Shown here piece after piece: positions 56,305-64,000 of a DNA stretch of 64,000 nt. The translations under genes and the position numbers were made by a program. The notes below the pieces were generated by a model. The model did not search any database. It was given only the letters and a program-made list of their open reading frames with translations, and had not been told where the DNA came from. The stretch spans positions 18,726-82,725 of the forward strand of contig CAIVGN010000047.1 of NCBI GenBank assembly GCA_903905455.1, read 5' to 3'. Within the stretch, counting starts at the first letter, position 1; each line of letters starts with the position of its first letter. This DNA comes from an uncultured Archangium sp. (lineage in GTDB: Bacteria; Myxococcota; Myxococcia; Myxococcales; Myxococcaceae).

Positions 56305-56951
56305 CAGGGCTGCGCGGTCGGCGTACCGCTCTCCGCCGTGAGATCATCGCCGTTGGCCGCGCTCTTCACCTTCTCGAAGAGCTTCATGTAGCGCGTCTCG
56401 GCGAAGTCCTTCACCCGGTCGACGTTGATGCGTCGCGCGCTGCCGGAGCTCACCAGGGCCTGGAACACGCGCAGCTTCGGGGCGCCCTTGTCGTTGGCCC
56501 ACACCGTGACCGTCGACGCGATGGGGCAGGCCTCGACGGCGCGGGCGGCGGCGAAAGAAGCCTCGATGGGGAGGTTCTTCTGCTCTTCGTTGAACCACTG
56601 CACGTAGGCCACGGCGTGGGCGGCGGAGGTGTCGACCTCGAGGCGCGCGATGCGGCCGGCGAGTTCCCCCTGGGCGAACAACTCCTTGAGGTTCGCCTCG
56701 CACTTGGCCTTCACGTCGCCGGCGGCCTCGCCCTTCTCGATCGCCTTCTGCAGTTCCTTGAGCTTGAAGCTGCCGTCCCTGGCGATGGCGGCGGCGCGGG
56801 CCTCGGGCTTCATGGCCTGCACGCGGGCGTCCCCCAGCGCGAGCTTGTAGTGCTGGTACATCTTGAACTCGTCCTCCGTGAGCCCCAGGGGCTCCGCGGC
56901 GAAGACGGGGACGGAGAAGACGAAGAGTGCACAGAGGATGAGACGACGCAT
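56304..56951 (-). CDS. Hypothetical secreted protein
   Basis: The 215-residue protein has a signal peptide (MRRLILCALFVFSVPVFAAE) and a helix-rich domain with acidic and basic helices, plus Cys near 85 and 142. I do not recognise the family. The ATG at 56951 has a strong GGAGGT ribosome site ten bases upstream and a promoter-like TATAAC further up. It reaches rlmE with a one-base overlap, so the two may be co-transcribed. It faces the divergent Cys-rich gene across 42 bp. Confidence 0.72.
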   Translation of the reverse strand: MRRLILCALFVFSVPVFAAEPLGLTEDEFKMYQHYKLALGDARVQAMKPEARAAAIARDGSFKLKELQKAIEKGEAAGDVKAKCEANLKELFAQGELAGRIARLEVDTSAAHAVAYVQWFNEEQKNLPIEASFAAARAVEACPIASTVTVWANDKGAPKLRVFQALVSSGSARRINVDRVKDFAETRYMKLFEKVKSAANGDDLTAESGTPTAQP

Positions 56952-56979
56952 CAGCTACAGACCTCCAGAAGGGGGGTGC

Positions 56980-57008
56980 GTTATACCCAAGCCATGCCCG
57001 GGTGTGGA
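56980..57008 (-). promoter_or_regulatory. Possible promoter of the secreted protein and rlmE
   Basis: On the minus strand TATAAC (56985-56980, five of six consensus bases) is preceded by TCCACA (57008-57003, four of six) with a 17-base spacer. A GGAGGT ribosome site lies about 17 bases further down, just before the ATG at 56951. The -35 element overlaps the start of the divergent Cys-rich gene. Pattern match only. Confidence 0.4.
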
Positions 57009-57281
57009 AAGTGCGGTGCGACGTTGGACGGTCTCTACAACCAACCGGCGCGTCGCGACACGTGCCCTGCTTGTGATGCCGAGCTCCATGCCTGTGTGCA
57101 TTGCCGGCACTACGACGAGAACGTGGCCAGGGAATGCAAGGAGCCCTTCGCGGAGGTCCCCGAGGACAAGGAGAGCGCCAACTTCTGCGACCTCTTCCAG
57201 ATTGGCGAAGGCATGCGCCGGGACTCAGGGCCCGCGAAGGACGCGCTGCTCTCGGCGGCGGAGGCGCTTTTCAAGAAGTAG
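56994..57281 (+). CDS. Small Cys-rich (zinc-ribbon-like) protein
   Basis: The 95-residue protein has paired Cys motifs C-x2-C at about 4-7, 24-27 and 34-37 (CGKC, CPAC, CVHC), with two further Cys near 48 and 64. This fits a double zinc-ribbon or similar metal-binding mini-domain. There is no signal peptide. Function is not known; small proteins of this type often bind nucleic acids or proteins. ATG at 56994 is the only suitable start. Its last 57 bases overlap the end of the convergent metalloprotease gene, covering the latter's Arg-rich C-terminus. Confidence 0.75.
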   Translation: MPGCGKCGATLDGLYNQPARRDTCPACDAELHACVHCRHYDENVARECKEPFAEVPEDKESANFCDLFQIGEGMRRDSGPAKDALLSAAEALFKK

Positions 57282-58694
57282 CGCCAGCAGTGCGGGTGTG
57301 AGTCCTTCCCCTACCCCGCATCCCGACTTCGGGGCTGGCGGCTCGCCGCAGCGCACCGGCGCGCAGCCATCACCTTCGGCGCAGAGCCGGTCGTCGCACT
57401 GGCCTGTCTCGGGGGCGTCGAGGGTGACCTCGATGGAGCCGTCGTCGAGCAACCGCACGTCGTCGAGCCGCAGGCTGGAGGCTGCCCCCGAGTAGAGGTT
57501 GGTCGAGTTGACCGCGTTGGTCTTCGAGACCGGCAGCCCGCTCGAGTCTGGGCGCAAGAAGGTGCCGGCGGTGAAGAGATCGCCCACGCCGAACTTCTTG
57601 TTCTTCTCGATCTCGAACTTCCCGTCGGCCTGCACCAGGCGGATGTACGGGTGCCAGGGGTCGCAGTTCACGCAGTCGAGGATGCGGTTGACGAACTGCC
57701 CCTCGGTGCCGTCGAGCTTCACCTTGCGATCGACGTGGAACACCGCGAGCCCACGCTCGGGCAGCGCGCGATCGAACGCCCCACCCGGCCCCCGGTTCTC
57801 GACGAGGAAGTACTCGTCGCCGGCGCCGAGGCGAAAGACGTCGCCGCTCGTCTCGGCGGGGCGGATGGTGACGCGCTGCCGGCCCTGCACCTGGTTCCAC
57901 GCGCCCCAGCGCAACCGGAAGCGCGTCTCGGCGTCCGGCAGGGGAATGTTCGCGTCGTAGCCCCAGGAGCCCATCCACGACAGGTTGAGCCCGTCGTACT
58001 GCCCCGACTCGTCGTAGAGATCGGTCAGGCCCAGCAGGTGGCCGAACTCGTGCACCATCACGAAGGCGTCGCTGTCGCCGGCGACCGCGAAGTGGCCCAC
58101 CTTCACGCCGTCGACGATCAACGGCCCGCCCGTGCCGCCCCCCAGGTTGTCGCCGCGGTTGAAGAACGCGAAGGGGAAGGCGATGCCGCCGAAGGGTACG
58201 TTGGTCAGCAGCATCACGCCGTCGAGCCACCCGTCGGCGACCCCCTTGCGCCCATTGACGTCGTAAGGCGCGAAGTCGAAGCCCGCTTCATCGGTCTTCT
58301 TCACGACCTCGCGCATCATGTCCATGCCGGCGGTGAAGGCGTTGATGTCGCCGCGCGCCACCGCACAGGTGGGGAACTGGGCGGCCGGGAGCGGGCAGTT
58401 CGCGTAGTGCACCCGGGGCGCCACCGTGACCCGCGGGCGGTAGCGGCCCAGAGACGCCGTCTCGTAGTAGCGCACGAACCCGTTGGGGTTCTCGGGCGAG
58501 AAGAACGCCTCGAGCGCCGCCACGTCGATCGGAGGGAAGCCCGCCACCTCGATGGGGATGAGGATCACCTTCGAGTCCCCCAGCGACGGGGCCTTGCGCG
58601 GCCCTACGTCTTCACGCTGGACGAAGTGATCCATGTAGTCCGCGCGCGCCAGGGAGGCGGCACAGAGGGCGACCAGCGACAGGAGTCGGAGCAC
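57225..58694 (-). CDS. M6-like (immune-inhibitor-A type) metalloprotease with MYXO-CTERM-like tail
   Basis: The 489-residue protein has a signal peptide (LRLLSLVALCAASLARA) and an M6-type catalytic motif HEFGHLLGLTDLYDE (about 218-232), with His and Glu for zinc and catalysis. Beta-rich domains follow with a Cys pair near 355. The C-terminus reads SGCGVGEGLTPALLALLLEKRLRRRE: a Gly-Cys motif, a short hydrophobic run and an Arg cluster, the layout of MYXO-CTERM sorting signals, though the hydrophobic run is short. It is probably an exported, surface-attached protease. Start GTG 58694 gives the signal peptide. It overlaps the convergent Cys-rich gene by 57 bp. Confidence 0.82.
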   Translation of the reverse strand: MLRLLSLVALCAASLARADYMDHFVQREDVGPRKAPSLGDSKVILIPIEVAGFPPIDVAALEAFFSPENPNGFVRYYETASLGRYRPRVTVAPRVHYANCPLPAAQFPTCAVARGDINAFTAGMDMMREVVKKTDEAGFDFAPYDVNGRKGVADGWLDGVMLLTNVPFGGIAFPFAFFNRGDNLGGGTGGPLIVDGVKVGHFAVAGDSDAFVMVHEFGHLLGLTDLYDESGQYDGLNLSWMGSWGYDANIPLPDAETRFRLRWGAWNQVQGRQRVTIRPAETSGDVFRLGAGDEYFLVENRGPGGAFDRALPERGLAVFHVDRKVKLDGTEGQFVNRILDCVNCDPWHPYIRLVQADGKFEIEKNKKFGVGDLFTAGTFLRPDSSGLPVSKTNAVNSTNLYSGAASSLRLDDVRLLDDGSIEVTLDAPETGQCDDRLCAEGDGCAPVRCGEPPAPKSGCGVGEGLTPALLALLLEKRLRRREQRVLRGP

Positions 58695-58738
58695 CCCGCA
58701 AGGTGTGTCACGGGGGCCGCCGACGCGGCAAGTCGGTT

Positions 58739-59878
58739 TCAGAACCCGACGAGCTTCGAGATGATCTCCTTCATGATCTCGGAGGTGCCGCCGCCGATGG
58801 TGATCAGGCGAATGTCGCGCCAGGTGCGCGCGATGTCGGTCTCCTCGATGTAGCCCATGCCGCCGAAGAACTGCTGGCAGTCGTAGGCCACCTTCTGCGC
58901 GAGATCGCCGGTGACCAGCTTGGCCATGGAGATCTCCTTCACCGGGCTCTCCTTCGCCTCGAAGAGTTCGACCGCGTGGTAGGTGAGCCGACGCGCGGCC
59001 TCGATGTGCGCGAGGTGCTCGACGAACTTGTGGCGCCAGACCTGGTACTTGATCAGCGGCCGGCCAAAGGCGCTGCGCTCGTTGCCGTACTTCACGGCGT
59101 CCTCGATCATCCGCTCCATGCCGGCGGCGGCGATGATCGCGGCGGTGAGGCGCTCGCCCTGGAAGTTCGTCATCACGTGGTAGAAGCCCTCGTTCTCCTC
59201 GCCGAGGAGGAAGCGCGCGGGCACCTTGCAATCCTCGAAGAAGAGGATCGCCGTGTCGGACGAGAGGTTGCCGATCTTGTCGAGCTTCTTGGAGACGCTG
59301 AAGCCCTTGGTGTCGGTAGGGAACGTGAAGAGCGACACCCCGCCGTAGCCCGTCTCGCCGGTGCGGACCGCGAGGGTGATGAAGTCGGCCCGGGTGCCGT
59401 TGGTGATCCACATCTTCGAGCCGTTGATCACGAAGTCGTCGCCCACGCGGCGCGCGGTCGTCTTCAGGTTCGCCACGTCGCTGCCCACCGAGGGCTCGCT
59501 GACGCCCAGCGCGGCGATCTTCTCGCCCTTGAGCGCCGGCTCGAGGAACAGGCGCTTCTGCTCGTCGGTGCCGATCTCGTTGATGATCGGCGTGGCCATC
59601 TGGCTCTGCACCAGCAGGGCCATGTTCACGCCCGCGTTGCGGCTGCGGACCAGCTCTTCGCAAAACGCCGTCACGTACCAGTAGTCGAGGCCGCTGCCGC
59701 CGTACTTCGGGTCGTGGTTGATGCCCAGGAACCCGAGCTCACCGGCCTGCTTGAAGACTTCCTTGGGGAAGATGCCGGCCCGGTCCCACTCGAGGGCGTG
59801 GGGCGAGAGTTCTCGCTCGACCCACTGGCGAACCGACTTGCGAAAGGCTTCGTGCTCGGGCGTGAAGAAGTTGGGCAT
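58739..59878 (-). CDS. Acyl-CoA dehydrogenase
   Basis: The 379-residue protein is a typical acyl-CoA dehydrogenase: SEPSVGSDVANLKTTA near 126 (FAD/substrate region), WITNGTRADFI near 157, GERLTAA near 240 where the Glu sits at the position used as catalytic base in isovaleryl-CoA-type enzymes, RSAFGRPLIKYQ near 270, and the terminal GGMGYIEETDIARTWRDIRLITIGGGTSEIM. It oxidises acyl-CoA to enoyl-CoA in the cytoplasm. An AT-rich palindrome lies 22 bases before the ATG and probably controls it. AGGAG is the ribosome site. Confidence 0.95.
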   Translation of the reverse strand: MPNFFTPEHEAFRKSVRQWVERELSPHALEWDRAGIFPKEVFKQAGELGFLGINHDPKYGGSGLDYWYVTAFCEELVRSRNAGVNMALLVQSQMATPIINEIGTDEQKRLFLEPALKGEKIAALGVSEPSVGSDVANLKTTARRVGDDFVINGSKMWITNGTRADFITLAVRTGETGYGGVSLFTFPTDTKGFSVSKKLDKIGNLSSDTAILFFEDCKVPARFLLGEENEGFYHVMTNFQGERLTAAIIAAAGMERMIEDAVKYGNERSAFGRPLIKYQVWRHKFVEHLAHIEAARRLTYHAVELFEAKESPVKEISMAKLVTGDLAQKVAYDCQQFFGGMGYIEETDIARTWRDIRLITIGGGTSEIMKEIISKLVGF

Positions 59879-59899
59879 GGCGGCTCCTGGGGTGAAAAG

Positions 59900-59915
59900 T
59901 TGATTCCGAAATCAA
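59900..59915. promoter_or_regulatory. AT-rich palindrome upstream of the acyl-CoA dehydrogenase (putative operator)
   Basis: TTGATT and AATCAA (59900-59905 and 59910-59915) form a perfect 6-bp inverted repeat around CCGA, 22 bases before the ATG at 59878. Its AT content stands out in this GC-rich DNA. Its size and place fit a repressor site, such as for a TetR- or FadR-type regulator of fatty-acid breakdown; no regulator gene is in the window. Confidence 0.45.
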
Positions 59916-59939
59916 TACCAGAGCAGCCCGCAACGCAAC

Positions 59940-59963
59940 GGGGGAGCCGATGAAGGCTCCCCC
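59940..59963 (-). terminator. Stem-loop after the Cys-rich repeat lipoprotein gene
   Basis: A perfect 9-bp stem (59940-59948 with 59955-59963, GGGGGAGCC/GGCTCCCCC) with a 6-base loop lies 27 bp after the stop at 59991. There is no T-run on the minus strand, so it is a possible Rho-independent terminator of weak type or an mRNA-end hairpin. It also separates this gene from the acyl-CoA dehydrogenase operator. Confidence 0.5.
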
Positions 59964-59990
59964 GGGGCACGTCAGGAATCTGGAACGCGC

Positions 59991-61325
59991 TTACTGCGGG
60001 TTGCAGTAGCCCGTGCCCGAGAGGGCCGCGGGAATGGGCAGGCAGGTGCGGGGGCGGTCCTGGAGGCAGCCGGCGGTGCCCGCCGCGGTGTCGCAGTAGG
60101 CGCGGCAGATGCCGGTCTGGCCGAGGGCGAGGCCCAGGCAGTGCAGCGAGCGCGCGCCCGGCACCATCGAGAAGCACGACGTCGCCGTGGTGCACGCCGA
60201 GTCTTCGTCCTTGTTGTCGCTGTTCACCGCGCAATACGAGGCGGGCGTGGCGGCCGACGAGTCGAAGTAGCAGTACTTGCCGGTGTCGCACTCCGGGCTG
60301 CGCACGTCACAGGGGCGGCGGCAGACCTGCTGCACGGGGTTCGAGACGCAGATCTCCGCGGCCACCACCGGCCCGCCGTCAGCGCCGCCACCGGAAGGCG
60401 CGCAGAGCACACCACCGCGCCCGCCGCACTTGCACAGGCCATCTTCGGGGTCGCAGCTCGTGCCGCCCGCGCAGGTCTTCGCCCCGCCATCGGGCAGCGA
60501 GCACTGCTGGCCACCCTCGCACTGGGCCGGGGGGCCGAGGTTGCAGATCTGGTTGGCCGCGCAGGTCGGCCCGCCGGGACCACCGCACTTGCACTGGCCG
60601 TCGCCGGGGTCGCAGGTCGTGCCGTTGTTGCAGGTCACGTTGCTGCACAGGGCGCTCACGCGACAGACGCGCTGGGCCGCCATGCAGCCGCCGTCGGCGC
60701 CGCTGGGACACGCGCAGGCCATGCCGCTCTGGCAGACGACGCCGTTGCACTTGCACAGCCCGTCGGCGCCGTCACAGACCGAGGTGCCGGTGCAGGCCAC
60801 GCCGGTGCAGTTGTCGGCCACGCAGGACTTCTTGGCCATGGCGTCGACGGCGCAGGCCTGGCCCGGGGTGCAGGTCTCGGTGCCACAGCGGCACTGGCCG
60901 CTGACCGTGTCGCAGGTCTGGTTGTAGGGGCAGGCCACCTCGTTGCAGTTGGAGCTGGCGACGCAGGCCTTCGCGTTGGGGTTGCACTGCTCGGTGGCGC
61001 CGCACACCGCGCCGCCGGTCCCACCGCACTTGCACTGGCCGTCGAGCACGTCGCAGCTCGTGCCCGGCTTGTCGGAGCAATCGACGGTGTCGCACTTCTT
61101 GGACAGGCAGGTGTTGGCCACCGGGTCGCAGACCGAGCCTTCGGCGCACGCCACCCCGCCCCGCCCGCCGCACTTGCAGATGCCGTCACCCGGGTCGCAG
61201 ATGAGCGGCGAGGTGCACCGGATGTTGCGATCGACACAGACGTTCTTCGGGCCGCTGCCGCACGAGGCACCGACCACGCCCATCACTCCGGCGGCGAAGG
61301 CCGCGACACACAAGTTCTTCCACAT
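59991..61325 (-). CDS. Cys-rich repeat lipoprotein
   Basis: The 444-residue protein has a lipoprotein signal (MGVVGASCGSGP, Cys near 22) and more than fifty Cys residues. Six modules of about 35-50 residues share the pattern CD-x3-G-x-CKC-x-G-x2-G, for example CDPGDGICKCGGRGG and CDPEDGLCKCGGRGG. The last 100 residues have a different Cys pattern (SACTTATSCF...CYFD). The spacing suggests disulfide-linked EGF/laminin-like or myxobacterial surface repeats. It is probably an outer-surface protein. ATG 61325 is used because upstream codons add an unrelated Arg/Pro-rich stretch. Confidence 0.8.
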   Translation of the reverse strand: MWKNLCVAAFAAGVMGVVGASCGSGPKNVCVDRNIRCTSPLICDPGDGICKCGGRGGVACAEGSVCDPVANTCLSKKCDTVDCSDKPGTSCDVLDGQCKCGGTGGAVCGATEQCNPNAKACVASSNCNEVACPYNQTCDTVSGQCRCGTETCTPGQACAVDAMAKKSCVADNCTGVACTGTSVCDGADGLCKCNGVVCQSGMACACPSGADGGCMAAQRVCRVSALCSNVTCNNGTTCDPGDGQCKCGGPGGPTCAANQICNLGPPAQCEGGQQCSLPDGGAKTCAGGTSCDPEDGLCKCGGRGGVLCAPSGGGADGGPVVAAEICVSNPVQQVCRRPCDVRSPECDTGKYCYFDSSAATPASYCAVNSDNKDEDSACTTATSCFSMVPGARSLHCLGLALGQTGICRAYCDTAAGTAGCLQDRPRTCLPIPAALSGTGYCNPQ

Positions 61326-61366
61326 GGCTCGTCGTTCTCTTTTCTTCGAAAGGGGGGGCCGGCCGC

Positions 61367-64000
61367 TCAGGGACGGCGGCGGCGGAGGGCGAGGCCGGTC
61401 AACACGAGGACCAGCAGGGAGGGATCGAGGCCGGTGCTGGTGCAGCCGGAGCTTTGCAGCGCGAAGTCGGGGCGCAGCCGCAGTGCCATGGCGCGGAGGT
61501 CTTGCCGGCCCTGGGCGTCGGTGAGCTTCACCAGGAAGGTGTAGGTCCCCGTCTCGGCCGTCGGCGTACCGAGGATGGTGCCGTCGGCGTTGAGGGTGAG
61601 GCCCACCGGCAGCTTCTGCAGCGCTTCGGCCGGGGCGCACTCGAACTGGCCGGGCCGCACCGCGTTCTGGATGCAGGGAACCGAGAAGGTGACCCCGACC
61701 GCGTCGGTGCCCCCGTTGTGCGAGAGGCGCACCTGGTAGGGCTGGCTGACGAAGGCGTCGGGGAGCTGGACCGTGGTGATGGCCAGGCCGTCGCGGTAGC
61801 TGACCCGAAGCAGCAGGCTCGCCGTGTCTTCCGTGTCGGCGCCGTCCTTCACCTTGAGGGTGATGGCGTAGAGGCCGGCGCGGCTCGGCGTGCCACTGAG
61901 GTAGTCGGAGGTGTCGCGATCGTCGATGGCGATACCGAAGTCGGGCGGGAAGGCCACCGGCATGCCGTCGTTGTAGAGCACCGGGCCGGGGGCGTCGGTG
62001 ATGTTCTCCGGCAGTTCCTGGAAACGAATCAGCGACCACGCGTAGGGGGCGGTGCCACCGACGGCGGCCAGCGGCTGCAGGTACTCGCGGCCCACCAGCG
62101 CGCCCTCGACGGCCGAGGTGGCGATCGACAGCGACGTCGGCGTGACCACGCGCAGCGAGAGTTCCTTCGAGACCGTGGCCCCCGCGGCGTCCTTCACCTG
62201 GACGGCGAAGGTGAAGTCACCGGCCATCAGCGGCCGGCCTTCGATGAGCCCGTCGGTGGCGATGGCGATGCCCGGGGGCAGCGTCGAGGCGTCCACCGCA
62301 CTCCACTGGTACGGGGGCTTGCCGCCCAGGCCCACCAGCGCGGTGGTGTAGACCCGGCCGAACTCGGCCGCCGTGAGCGACTGGTCGACGATGACCAGGG
62401 GCAACCCGCCGGCCATCACCTGGAGCGAGAGGGCGTGGGTGTCGGTCGCGGCGCCGCTGGTCACCTTCACGTCGAAGGAGAAGGTACCGACGCTCGCGGG
62501 CGTGCCGACGAGATCGCCAGCCGACGAGAGGGTCAGTCCCGGCGGCAGCGTGCCGTTCGCGAGTTCCCACGTGTAGACGCCCGTGCCGCCCGACGCCTGG
62601 AGGCGGAGGCCGAACGGCGCGTACTGCGTGGCCATGGGCAGCGGCGTGGTGGAGACCGCCACGGTGCCGGTGCTGACCTGGACCGAGGCAGCCTGCGTGA
62701 AGCAGTTGTTGACGATGGTGATCTCCGAGCCGCCGAAGGTCGACGTCGCGCCGTCGTAGTTGGCGCAGATGCCCAGCCAGTACACGCCCGGCGAGAGATC
62801 GGCGGGGATGGTGATGCTCTCCATCGCGGTGTCGACCTGGGCTGCGGCGAGGGCGCCGACGTTCCCGACGCTCAACGAGCGGTCGGCGATGCTCACCGAG
62901 GCGTTGTCCGACAGGAAGTAGGTGAACTTGGCCGCCAGCGAGGGGGCGTTGCCGAGGTTCTGGATGGCCCGGGTCACCTGCAGGGTAGAGCCCGGCATGG
63001 CGGCCGTGGGGGCCGAGAACGAGGCGATCACGAGGTCAGAGGTCGGGGTCCCGATGGTCAACACAGAAGGCGCCGAGACGTTGTTGAGCTCGGACTGCTC
63101 GACGACCAACCGGTCAGGGTCGACCACGGCGAACACGAAGTACGAGCTCTGCGAGAGCGTCAGCGGCAACGGGCTGTTGAGGGTCGCCTGGGCGGTGCCC
63201 TGGGCCTCGATGGTGGGGATGGTCGCCGTCCCGATGACCGTGTCGGCCAGTTGGTCGAGGGAGGCATCGGTCGAGAGGAAGAAACGCACCGTGACGCCGG
63301 TGGCGTCACGCCCGCCACGGTTGCGGATGGTGGCGGTCTGGGGGAACGCCACGCCGGTGTAGCCCTGCTGGGGGGTGGAGAGCGCCGCGACCTCGAAGTC
63401 GGGGGGCAGGAACAGGTCGATCGCCTGGCCGCCCGGGTACTGGGTGGAGATGCAGTTCGCGCTGGTGGAGCACGAGAGCGCCGCCACGCCGACGCCGATG
63501 GCCTTCTGCACGCCGACCGAGGCCGAGACGGTGCCCGGGAGCGCCGAGCTGTACACGAAGCGGATGTGCCCCGTCGTTTCGTAGAGCAGGACCTGGAACG
63601 CGACCCGCGAGGTGGTGGCATTGGCGCCGACCGAGTTCCACTCGAAGGCCATGATGCGGTTCGGGGAGATGCCCGTCACCTGGTAGCGGTACCCGTTGCT
63701 GGCGCTGGCGGGGGTCGTCAGCGAGTCCCACCAGGGGGCGATGAACTGCGTCGGCTTGACCGTGGAGGCCACCGTGTCGGGAATGATCTGGTTGGTCGAG
63801 GCCGTGGCGTACGAGCCGCCGATCGCGAGGTAGCCGTACTGCGACATCGAGACCGTCGTGAACTGCGTGTCGAAGAACGGCATCGAGAAGGGCACGGTCA
63901 ACGAAGCGCCCGCGGTGGTCACGGCGCCATTGGCGAGCGGCACGTAGGCCACCGGCACCGGGCCGACGACCTGGTACTGCGCGAGCGCGGCGACCGGGAG
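61367..64000 (-). CDS. Large surface protein with CARDB, Ig-fold repeats and MYXO-CTERM tail (5' end cut by window)
   Basis: The 877 codons visible read through to the right edge with no start; the first residues VAALAQ look like the end of a signal peptide. A beta-domain leads into two CARDB-like Ig domains (LVIASFSAPTAAMPGSTLQV and a similar unit before it), then four He_PIG-type putative Ig repeats (LPPGLTLSSAGDLVGTP, LPPGIAIATDGLIEGRP and two more). The C-terminus is SGCTSTG, then a hydrophobic run DPSLLVLVLTGLALRRRRP: a clear MYXO-CTERM sorting signal. It should be an anchored cell-surface or adhesion protein. The 41-bp gap to the Cys-rich lipoprotein suggests one operon. Confidence 0.88.
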   Translation of the reverse strand, partial: LPVAALAQYQVVGPVPVAYVPLANGAVTTAGASLTVPFSMPFFDTQFTTVSMSQYGYLAIGGSYATASTNQIIPDTVASTVKPTQFIAPWWDSLTTPASASNGYRYQVTGISPNRIMAFEWNSVGANATTSRVAFQVLLYETTGHIRFVYSSALPGTVSASVGVQKAIGVGVAALSCSTSANCISTQYPGGQAIDLFLPPDFEVAALSTPQQGYTGVAFPQTATIRNRGGRDATGVTVRFFLSTDASLDQLADTVIGTATIPTIEAQGTAQATLNSPLPLTLSQSSYFVFAVVDPDRLVVEQSELNNVSAPSVLTIGTPTSDLVIASFSAPTAAMPGSTLQVTRAIQNLGNAPSLAAKFTYFLSDNASVSIADRSLSVGNVGALAAAQVDTAMESITIPADLSPGVYWLGICANYDGATSTFGGSEITIVNNCFTQAASVQVSTGTVAVSTTPLPMATQYAPFGLRLQASGGTGVYTWELANGTLPPGLTLSSAGDLVGTPASVGTFSFDVKVTSGAATDTHALSLQVMAGGLPLVIVDQSLTAAEFGRVYTTALVGLGGKPPYQWSAVDASTLPPGIAIATDGLIEGRPLMAGDFTFAVQVKDAAGATVSKELSLRVVTPTSLSIATSAVEGALVGREYLQPLAAVGGTAPYAWSLIRFQELPENITDAPGPVLYNDGMPVAFPPDFGIAIDDRDTSDYLSGTPSRAGLYAITLKVKDGADTEDTASLLLRVSYRDGLAITTVQLPDAFVSQPYQVRLSHNGGTDAVGVTFSVPCIQNAVRPGQFECAPAEALQKLPVGLTLNADGTILGTPTAETGTYTFLVKLTDAQGRQDLRAMALRLRPDFALQSSGCTSTGLDPSLLVLVLTGLALRRRRP

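Noticed and set aside
60379..61270. Regularly spaced repeats as a possible CRISPR array
   Set aside because: The periodicity is at protein level (Cys modules), units differ in length and sequence, and the frame is open throughout.

Overview
The window is about two-thirds G+C, packed with genes (many start/stop overlaps of 1-4 bp, no gene-free stretch above 300 bp), and looks like chromosome of a myxobacterium or close relative (Myxococcota). The evidence is a close full-length FrzS homologue (14817-16448), two secreted proteins with MYXO-CTERM-like C-termini, a membrane-anchored Hanks-type Ser/Thr kinase, many lipoproteins, three GGDEF proteins and DUF6178. No phage, insertion sequence or CRISPR array was seen. 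Sixty protein genes and one tRNA are called.

1-24.9 kb. A minus-strand operon runs FtsB/DivIC-like protein, membrane GAF-GGDEF, HAMP-GGDEF, PhnD-like lipoprotein (cut by the left edge). Then come a membrane protein coupled to a patatin lipase, a CoA-binding protein, a YiiX/YebB-like cysteine hydrolase, a SirB1-family protein, a Ser/Thr kinase, tRNA-Arg(CCG) with a strong terminator, alanine dehydrogenase, an ECF sigma/anti-sigma pair and frzS. A long minus-strand run (22.7 to 16.4 kb) holds a HARE-HTH/Mrr-like protein, two lipoproteins, birA, coaX and a HEAT-like protein. A PQQ-type propeller protein is divergent from it.

24.9-39.5 kb. EF-hand protein, adenosine-deaminase-like enzyme, pyrD, DUF6178 protein, propeller lipoprotein, engB, tetraheme cytochrome, coaE, an extended SDR, and a HadA/HadB-like pair of MaoC dehydratases. 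These are followed on the minus strand by a chaperone cluster: a J-domain/TPR protein, an Hsp70 without the EEVD end, and a TPR/proline-rich protein.

39.5-53.7 kb. One long minus-strand array carries a widespread bacterial housekeeping order, dprA - trmFO - xerC - hslV - hslU, with lineage-specific insertions. A TolQ/ExbB plus two ExbD/TolR genes sit where topA is often found. Lipoproteins and an Smr protein are interleaved, argD follows, and pgeF, a CpoB/YbgF-like TPR lipoprotein and a LysM protein lie upstream.

53.7-64 kb. A membrane diguanylate cyclase whose periplasmic domain carries a c-type haem motif, rlmE, a small Cys-rich protein, an M6-like metalloprotease with a MYXO-CTERM-like tail, an acyl-CoA dehydrogenase behind an AT-rich palindrome, a Cys-rich repeat lipoprotein, and a large CARDB/Ig-fold surface protein with a clear MYXO-CTERM tail that runs off the right edge.

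The strongest candidates for new biology are the haem-c diguanylate cyclase, the PhnD-lipoprotein/diguanylate cyclase pair, the HARE-HTH/Mrr-like/poly-Arg protein, and the motor cassette inside the dprA-trmFO-xerC-hslVU order. All functions are inferred by reading the sequence; no database search was run.
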